Source of the DNA: Trametopsis cervina
Taxonomy: Eukaryota; Basidiomycota; Agaricomycetes; Polyporales; Irpicaceae
DNA length: 64,000 bases
Assembly (NCBI GenBank): GCA_022385755.1
Contig: MU278357.1
Span: forward strand, 248,001-312,000
Direction of reading: 5' to 3'
Both the position numbers and the translations under genes were made by a program. Positions 57,155 through 64,000 of this stretch are shown in pieces (the stretch's first letter is position 1; every line of letters begins with the position of its first letter). The notes under the pieces are model-generated. The model worked only from the letters and a program-made list of their open reading frames with translations, searched no databases and was not told the DNA's origin.

Positions 57155-58551
57155 ATGTCGCACAAAACGCCCATCCTCCTCATTGGCGCCACGGGTATGA
57201 TTCATCCTGTTACGTGCGGTAATCTTGTGCTTATAGGCTGTTGTAGGATATGTCGGAGGCTCCGTGCTTTCACGTCTTTTGTCTCATCCCAGCAAAGACA
57301 CCTTTGACATCACGGTTCTGGTACGCTCAGAGGAGAAGGCTAAGAAGCTTGAGTCGTTCGGTGTGAAGACCGTTGTGGGGTCATACAAGGACCTCGCTCT
57401 CGCGGAAAAACTTGCGGAGGACGCCCACGTCCTGTTCTCTCTCGTGCGTACAATACACAGGCGTTCAGTAGCACGTCGATAATCTAATCAGGCTATGCGT
57501 TGCCTGATATAGGCGGATGCTGACCACATTGAATCGACCAACGCTTTCCTTCGAGGTCTAAGGAAAAGACATGCCACACTGGGCGATCTTCCGATCGCTA
57601 TTCATGTGTCTGGAACCGGTGAGTTCATTGGAATACATACATGGTGACATATAGCTGATGTACCTCTCTAAGGTCTTTTGACTTACGGCGATGCCAACAC
57701 AAAGGGTCTCGCAGTGAGCGAGAAAATCTACCGAGATGATGACCCAGACGACATCGAGAAGTCCTTCCCTCCCGACGCTTTCCACCGCGAAATCGATCTC
57801 GCGTACGTGCACGCGGATAAAGAGGGTGGGCGTTTCCATCCACTGACAGGCTCTTAGTATGTCATATTAAACTCATGGTTTTACAGGATACGTGAAGTCG
57901 TACATCATCTTGCCGAGCACGATCTGGGGCATTGCGAAGAACCAGCTGGTCGATGCCGGAATCGCCAACCCACAATCGATCCAAATTCCAGCACTCATTC
58001 GCGCCGCTGTTGCCAGAAAACAAGCCGGCGTCGTCGGCAAAGGCGTGTCCCTTTGGCCAGACGTCAACATCGAGGAGCGTAAGTAGTGCGTCTACACTTA
58101 TGGCGGAGTGTCAGGGCTAATCGAATGACAGAGGCCGACTTCATCGTACTCCTCTATGACGCCATTGTGACCAACCCAGAGAAGGTAGGCCATGGTCGCG
58201 ACGGCTTCTACTTCGGTGAGAATGGAGAGCACTCGTGGTACGACATCTCCAAGGCGATCGGTCAAGCTCTCGTCAAGCTTGGTGTGAGCGAATCAGACGA
58301 GCCAACGCCTTTTACGACCGAAGAGCTCGTCAAATACTTTGGCTCGGAGGTGAGCTATCATCATAGGCTGACCGTCAGTCGCGATAACTTACATTTGGCT
58401 ACAGGCAATCGGCAACTACTTTGGAACTAACTCGCGTGCGCGGGCCAATCATTCTAGGTCGTTGGGTTGGGACCCGAAGCTGGGCCCTCAGGACATGCTG
58501 AACAGCATCTACCCTGAAGTGGCGGCGACCCTCAAGCAGCAGAAAGAGTAA
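57155..58551 (+). CDS. NmrA-like NAD(P)-binding Rossmann protein, copy B
   Basis: Exons: 57155-57194, 57247-57443, 57513-57618, 57673-57825, 57887-58078, 58132-58349, 58405-58551; 350 residues. The dinucleotide-binding motif GATGYVGG is split by intron 1. Other blocks are VLVRSEEKAKKLESFGVKTV, LLTYGDANTKG, YIILPSTIWGIAKNQLVDAG, GKGVSLWPDVNIEE, FYFGENGEHSWYDISKAIG, and NYFGTNSRARANHSRSLGW in the last exon. The relation to copy A is clear along the whole length, so this is a gene duplication in inverted orientation about 3.3 kb apart with the RhoGAP gene between. A TATA box at 57074 supports the start. Confidence 0.94.
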
Positions 58552-58726
58552 GGACGGACAATAGAAAATGAAACTGTATTGCATACTGTACATCAGACTA
58601 TCGCGCTATTGAATGGAATGCACGTTAACGGCAAATTCAGGGAAAGATGCAAGCACGACTCTGGATGATGAAAGAATACAAGCATACAACGAAGTAATTG
58701 ACTGAACGAAGATAGGGATGTGTATG

Positions 58727-61011
58727 TCATGTTTGCACAACCTGTGGTCTGCATTGCCATGTTGATACGCCGAATATCGGACCTGGATTCCTATACCGAC
58801 GTCCGTTAGAATCGATGGTATTGCACAGACGGGGACTGATTTGTAATTCGCCATTGGCCTTTCGAGAGATCTCGCAGTGCCAGGGGATACTCCGCTCGCT
58901 GTCACATGCTACTGTCTTCAGTGAGGGGCAGTAGGACGCGAGCACTCTGGCGACGCTGCCCCACTCTTCATCCTCATTACCTTGGAGGCCACCATATTCT
59001 TTTTCCCACCACTCGGGAAAACCATCCTCCAAAAAGAGTAGAGGCACTGCTGGGAGTAACACAGTAGTGTGCCTGAAATTCCATGCGAAGTGCTCCAACT
59101 TGTGGAATCCCTGTAGGTGGGGTGCATACTCCCAGGACGCGTGCGGCCACAACGCATCCGTGGATTTAGTTTGGCGTATGCTTTCTCGGTACACCACAAC
59201 GAGTGAGCGTAGCTGGGGGAATGCTTCCGCGATGCGGTCAAATAGCCCTGGTTCAATGTACCCCACGCCGTCCAAGACAAAATACTCCATGGGGGACCCT
59301 CGCAGCGCAGTGAGGAGTATGAGTGTGTCTTCCCAGAACAGGGACAACCTGGTATGAAGTTTGAAATGGGTAATCCTCAGCGAGTGACCCTGCGACGTAA
59401 ATTGAATGATGGCTTCGGCTATTTGAACCACCTCTAGAGGAGTGAAATCCCGCAGAACCACACGCTCTAGTGTCATGAATGGATTATGGTGCGGAGACAA
59501 TTCTAAGGCAGTGGTACCGAAGGGATCATTGACATGATCTATCCAGACGAATCGTATCGCCGAACATGAACAAAGGAAATCCCAAGTGGTGGTCCACATG
59601 TCTTCAGGGGAAGTCTCGGAAACCACATTCAAGATGGAGGAATTGGGGCGTATTGCGCCAGACAGGCGAGAAAGCTTGTTGCTCCACAGGTCTAAGGAAT
59701 GTAGACTATTGAGCGACAATATTGACCGTATTAGGTCTTCGAAGAGAATATGCCCGCACAACTCCATTGACTCAATTCGAGGTGCATGACGCATGACATC
59801 CCGTAAGATCGAGTGGAAAGGGAAGACGTATAACTTATCCCATGCATCAGCAGTCAATCCCAGGGGCTCATACGTGTCCTCGTATCTTGGGACTAGAGCC
59901 CGAAACCGGGTGACCGTTTGTACAAGGTCAGGCCTGCTGAGGACATGGATTACTTCTTCGAAACAACCCTCGAGTTGGCGTGTGAGAGCGCTTTCAATCT
60001 CGCGATCGTTGTCCGGGAAAGAACGCTTATATGGGCTAATCGAGAGGGTCCACGTCTGTGGGTTAAGTAAATACGCTGATGCGCGCGAGATGACGGGACG
60101 ACGGGGCGCACCTCATAAAGGTATCTGCGGGAAATATCTCTGAAATACCTTGCGGTCATTCTTAGACGCCAGAGAGCGCTGGTGTCTGCAAAAGACATGA
60201 TATGGGACACTATTTCTGGGGGGAGATCATGCAAGTGAATGACTTGGAACTTCGGCTGAGAGGTGGCCAAGCCCTTTTCGGCTGAATACTGAGTATCGTG
60301 TCGTACCACTCTAAAGGGAACGTAATCACCATAATCTCTGACTAGCTCCAACAGTTCAGACTGATCGGATACACGTAGATGCCACTTGGAGCAGAAGTCG
60401 GCTGTAAAGAGCCAGAGGTCCTGATTGTCCTCTCCGCTGGTCGGCGGGTTGAGCATATTTGAATCTCGATGGGACGTAGCGAACGTACATACCGTACTCG
60501 GCCTGTAAGTCTCGTGGCGCAATCGGCGACATCCTTCAGCAGCTGAGTCAAGCGACGAGATAGCGACTCATATCGATCCGGAAAGCGGCCGCGCAAATCC
60601 AGGTAGCCCTTTCATAACACGTTCAACTTTAAAAGTGGACGACGAACAGAATTTACCTTATGGTAGCCTTCGATGCTATGGAACAGGCGACGCAGGCGAT
60701 AGTGGCCGCCTATATCGAAGATATACTCCATGTTATCCTTCGCGACAGGGCCACTGTCCTCGCTCTCGCTCTCAAAGAAAAGGAGATCTTGTATGTAGTT
60801 TCTTTGCAATGTCCTCTCCTCTTTTTCATACGGCCGCGGACATATATCTTCGGTCGGTGAGTCGTATAAGTCATCTGTAAACAATCGTTGGCCCACTGGA
60901 CTCAAATGGCAGCAATGCATGATTGAACTCACATATTAGCTCTACCAGTCGCACCCCATCTTTACGTTTTCTTTTCTCTTCCTCGAATATATGCTCATCC
61001 TCTGAGTCCAT
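58727..61011 (-). CDS. F-box protein (large agaricomycete type)
   Basis: Exons (descending): 61011-60933, 60874-60657, 60608-60493, 60436-60112, 60055-58727; introns 58, 48, 56 and 56 nt; 688 residues. The N-terminus MDSEDEHIFEEEKRKRK is acidic/basic. Then MEYIFDIGGHYRLRRLFHSI and RYESLSRRLTQLLKDVADC form a helical lead. ADFCSKWHLRVSDQSELLEL precedes the F-box at about 208-245 (LHDLPPEIVSHIMSFADTS, then RYFRDISRRYLYE). The long C-terminal part is leucine-rich without regular repeats and is the probable substrate-binding part. Likely SCF adaptor. Its family differs from the F-box gene at 20-22 kb. Confidence 0.88.
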
Positions 61012-61407
61012 TTTCAGATGTCGAGGAGGATTGTCCTTGAGGTGAGTAGATCAAGTAGCAAACGACCCCTGAACCGCTCTTGTCGATCTTCACGTGATCG
61101 TGACAAAAGCTTCAAACTCAGAACCGCGAGCCTGGTCCATCCTTCATGACCAGACTTTTCTCTCGAATTGTAGGGGTGGCACGTCTATGTAGCGAGGTTG
61201 CGTTCATAACTTGAGTAACATTCATGCTGAGGCCTGGCAGAAGTGATTGGCTACAAGACCATGATTCATTTACTATTACTTCGCTCAGACAAGTAGGACA
61301 GCATAACCGGCAGGTACCATCGAAAGGAGATGTGGCATCGGTTTTGATCACATAAAACCGCAATGATAAGTAAGGCCCGACACCATGTAGGTGAAAGGTA
61401 AAGAGGG
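61012..61407. other. Intergenic region between F-box gene and CK2 beta (both minus)
   Basis: Promoter of the F-box gene and 3' region of CK2 beta. CACGTGATCGTGA near 61091 is a partly palindromic E-box-like word. No gene seen. Confidence 0.5.
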
Positions 61408-62538
61408 TTAAACATCTAACTCTTCCAGCCGCGCAACTTGCCTGCGAGACTCTTTTTAGTGCGCAATAAGCGGGGCGGACTGTGTAGTGGCGCACCTGTC
61501 ACGTACGGCTTCCTGCCATCGGTGTAACTTCGCAATCTCATGCACCTGGAAACCAAAGATCCTCGGTCGATACCTCTCGGCCTTCAAGGCAACACTCGCC
61601 GTGTTAATCTCCCCAATAACTTCGGGAGTCGGCTCTTGCTGTTCTTCTCTTCTTCGTCGCTTCCCATCACCGTCTGAGCCTGTGCCACCCCGCACTTGGG
61701 TCATATCCACTGGGCCACTCTTCGGGGGTATGAGATTGGGATAGACAAGGAACAAGAGATGAGGGAAGGTCGTGCCAAAGTATGCGCCGTCAATGGCTCC
61801 ATGTCGTGAGGACTTGGGTGAGTAGAGGTCCTCGCAACGACCACAGTAGAGTTTAACTGATTTCTCGTAAGGTACGTCGGTCAGGCCGACTGGAAGAAGG
61901 GGTTGTGACTGGCAGAGTACCCGCGGACAGCGTCCAAAGTCTGAACGTTTATATTTCTCGAGCTACAAGTAGGTGTTGACGCCAACCATTAAGACGAGGT
62001 CAGGCGTAGTTTGAATACTCACCATCTTAGCCAGACCACGTGCGGTCACTATCCACCGAGCATGAATAAGTCCGTAGAGAAGCCTCGCCTGAACGTCCAA
62101 CGCGCCACGCAGTTCGTCTTGGACATCGTCGTCTGAGATGAAATACTTAATGGGGGTTAATTCTAGAGAAGAAAATGCGCGGACCCAGTTGGTCTGTAAT
62201 CAAGTCGAGAGCTTGAGAGTAATTAGCTACTTCGGTATTGAGCCCAGTGAGGTTGAAGCGATCAAGAATGTAGTCCTCTTCTACTTCGCAGTAATATTCG
62301 TTGCCTTTCGATGACAAGAACCATGAGATCCACTATACAGAGGTAGATGAGAATCTCCTTTGGTGAGTCTTGTCAGGTTTAGTTACCGAGCTGGAGTCCT
62401 GTCAGCCTGAGTGGACGAAGTGACCAAGTTAAGCTCACTTCGAGTAGTCAGAATCCGATCCAGATGAGAGGTCATCCACTATATATGGTGGTACAGTATT
62501 AGCAAGACCGTAACAACGAAACGCGGGTATACCTGACT
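61408..62538 (-). CDS. CKB1: Casein kinase 2 regulatory (beta) subunit
   Basis: Regulatory dimer of the CK2 holoenzyme. Exons (descending): 62538 (A of ATG), 62478-62439, 62390-62387 (4 nt), 62332-62185, 62132-62023, 61962-61496, 61441-61408; 267 residues. The acidic start [13 protein letters not shown] leads into [17 protein letters not shown], then [49 protein letters not shown] with CGRCEDLY (the two CxxxC/CxxC zinc-ligand pairs), and [18 protein letters not shown]. The end is [16 protein letters not shown] and [11 protein letters not shown]. The spliced C-terminus matches the family far better than reading through the last intron. The ATG is split A|TG by a 59-nt intron and the second coding junction needs a 4-nt exon. 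Confidence 0.93.
62387..62390 (-). other. 4-nt microexon in CK2 beta
   Basis: CTCG between CTCCAG and GTAACT on the minus strand. With AA from the previous exon it makes Asn-Ser before WISWF. Flanking introns are 48 nt (62438-62391) and 54 nt (62386-62333), the normal size here. Confidence 0.65.
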
Positions 62539-62867
62539 TGGTTCTGTTCGAAGTTCGATGAGGAGCGGATGGTTTAGCGCAGTGGTGGTAGGAGGACAAG
62601 CACAAATTTGATAGGCGCCATTCACATCTGAAGTCCGCGCTACAGTACCCTATGGAGCACCTCACGGATCCGCAGACCGTTACAGTACAGTACTAGATCT
62701 AACAATCTGTGAACCACTATGTGCGTCGAACCAAGGCTGCGGCAGCGCCAACTTAGCCTTTGTGACTCTGTAGAGTCATTGAAGTCATCGCGGCTCCGAC
62801 GCACTCCTATAAAGCTTTCGATAGCTCACCCCTTGGGTTGCTACTCACTCTATCCACATCTACCGCA
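62539..62867. promoter_or_regulatory. Divergent promoter CK2 beta / DUF4139 gene
   Basis: Contains the 5' leader of CK2 beta and, for the plus-strand gene, TATAAA at 62808-62813, 55 nt before its ATG. A GTACTGTACTGTA-like repeat lies near 62680 (on either strand). Confidence 0.6.
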
Positions 62868-64000
62868 ATGCCCTCTGTTACAGAACTAGGCCCAGCAGCG
62901 AGCACTATTCAGTCTGTGACTATCTATGCCAGCAAGAAAGCAGAAGTTGTTCGAAAGTACGAGCTCAGTCTCTCGGTAAGTATCAGGTTTGCAATAATTC
63001 GTTGACATTAATCTTTGGGCTACAGGAAGGAGACAACGAAATCCAGATCGCAGGACTGTCGAGCTACATCGACCCCCAGTCTGTGAGGGTATCGGGGCTG
63101 AATGCATCAGCTCGAGTGGTAGACATCGCAATGTCTACCAGTCCTACTTCTGTGTTTCCGAAGCCGAACAGGGCTCTGCAAACCAAGAAGACCTCACTAG
63201 AGGCACAGAGGCTCATTCGACAGCAGGAAAGCGCCGCTTACTTGTCATACATGAATCATATGACGAAACACGATAATGTCCCTGCTGATCAACTTGTGCA
63301 TAGCATGCAGACAGTTGTCCAGCAGCGACAGGCTCTTCTACCAAGCATTGCCGCTCTTGACCAGGAGATTCAGGAAATCGATGATGCAATTGCATTGGAA
63401 GCTGCAAGGGAGAAAGAGACGACCGCAGCTGGACACATCACCATACACATTCTTGTGGACCCTAGCCTGTATGGATCAGCCTCTTCCACTACCCAGACCT
63501 CCAGCTCTGAGGAACCAGACGAGAACTGGAAGAGCGGTATCAGAAATGAGATTGACGCGGAGTTTGCTCCAGACATCGCTCTTCTCATGGAGGATAAAGC
63601 GAAGCAGTCGCTGAGTCTGGGCCCAATCGAGCTTGAGCAAATTGAGCGAGAGTACGAAGGGCATTTGCAACGTTATGTCTCTCTTGCCAATCAGCGATAC
63701 GAGGAAAAGCTTGCAAGCGAGAGACAAAGGAGAAAAGCCCTTGCGCCGCAACAACCCGACGAGAATACCTTCTTGCTCATGTACGGTGAGTGCAGTAATC
63801 TTTTCGCCTCGTTGATAAACTGCTCGTTCATAATGGCTCCCAGCTGTCTCCCATGCGTCCTGGAAACCGCTCTATGACGTGCATGTCGCGAATAGTCAAA
63901 ATGACGCTACTTCTCTGGTCACGTTGCAGTACCGGGCATCCATCACCCAAACGACGGGTGAGGACTGGTCCAATATACCCCTAATGCTTAGTGCTGCATC
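62868..64000 (+). CDS. DUF4140/DUF4139 (MuiA-like) protein, 3' end outside window
   Basis: Exons: 62868-62975, 63026-63785, 63844-64000 (continues). The start MPSVTELGPAAS is preceded by a TATA box. Recognised by VTIYASKKAEVVRKYEL, GDNEIQIAGLSSYIDPQSVR (DUF4140 N-terminal domain), a coiled-coil middle rich in Gln/Glu (about 85-270), and the start of DUF4139: SWKPLYDVHV, VTLQYRASITQTTGEDW. Bacterial relatives are called mucoidy inhibitor A; the fungal function is not known. Probably cytosolic. Confidence 0.92.

Overview
The window looks like nuclear DNA of an agaricomycete (mushroom-type) basidiomycete, probably a wood or litter decayer. Genes are dense and cut by many GT-AG introns, most of them 46-63 nt. 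Two tandem GH10 xylanases are present, one with a fungal cellulose-binding module. Gene families typical of agaricomycetes appear, including divergent F-box proteins and fungal GH17, NmrA-like and DUF4139 proteins. All gene models were built by reading splice junctions by eye and checking frame continuity and family motifs. No search or alignment could be run. There is one assembly gap (31398-32072).

Layout. 1-9.7 kb: 3' part of a neutral trehalase, an ATG15-like autophagic lipase (both +), and a PMC1-type Ca2+-ATPase (-). 9.7-18.1 kb: a gene-poor stretch. 18.1-22 kb: CTF8 (-) and an alpha/beta hydrolase (+) from one short divergent promoter, then an F-box gene (-). 24.3-31.2 kb: a low-complexity bipolar-charge protein whose start codon is split by an intron, a GNAT-like acetyltransferase, an orphan reading frame without a start codon, and an unknown five-exon gene. 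31.2-33.5 kb: gap, an inverted-repeat pair and a relic of the GNAT gene tail. 33.5-34.5 kb: a conserved basidiomycete protein of unknown function. 37.1-39.1 kb: diverged tandem repeats. 39.4-40.7 kb: the U2 snRNA gene followed by FRA10AC1, both spliceosome-related. 40.7-44.5 kb: gene-poor, enriched in the hexamer TCAGCC. 44.5-48.7 kb: the GH10 pair (-). 50-58.6 kb: a membrane-anchored GH17 glucanase (-), then a RhoGAP (+) flanked by two inverted NmrA-like paralogues. 58.7-64 kb: a second F-box gene (-), casein kinase 2 beta (-), and the start of a DUF4139 gene (+).

The most unusual features are splicing extremes. Both xylanases need a 2-nt microexon at the same codon to stay in frame. CK2 beta needs a 4-nt microexon. 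Two genes have their ATG interrupted by an intron (AT|G and A|TG). I saw no defence, CRISPR, phage or biosynthetic-cluster system. The genes are mostly housekeeping or carbohydrate-active; functional links between neighbours (U2 with FRA10AC1, GH10 duplicates, NmrA pair) are inferences from position.
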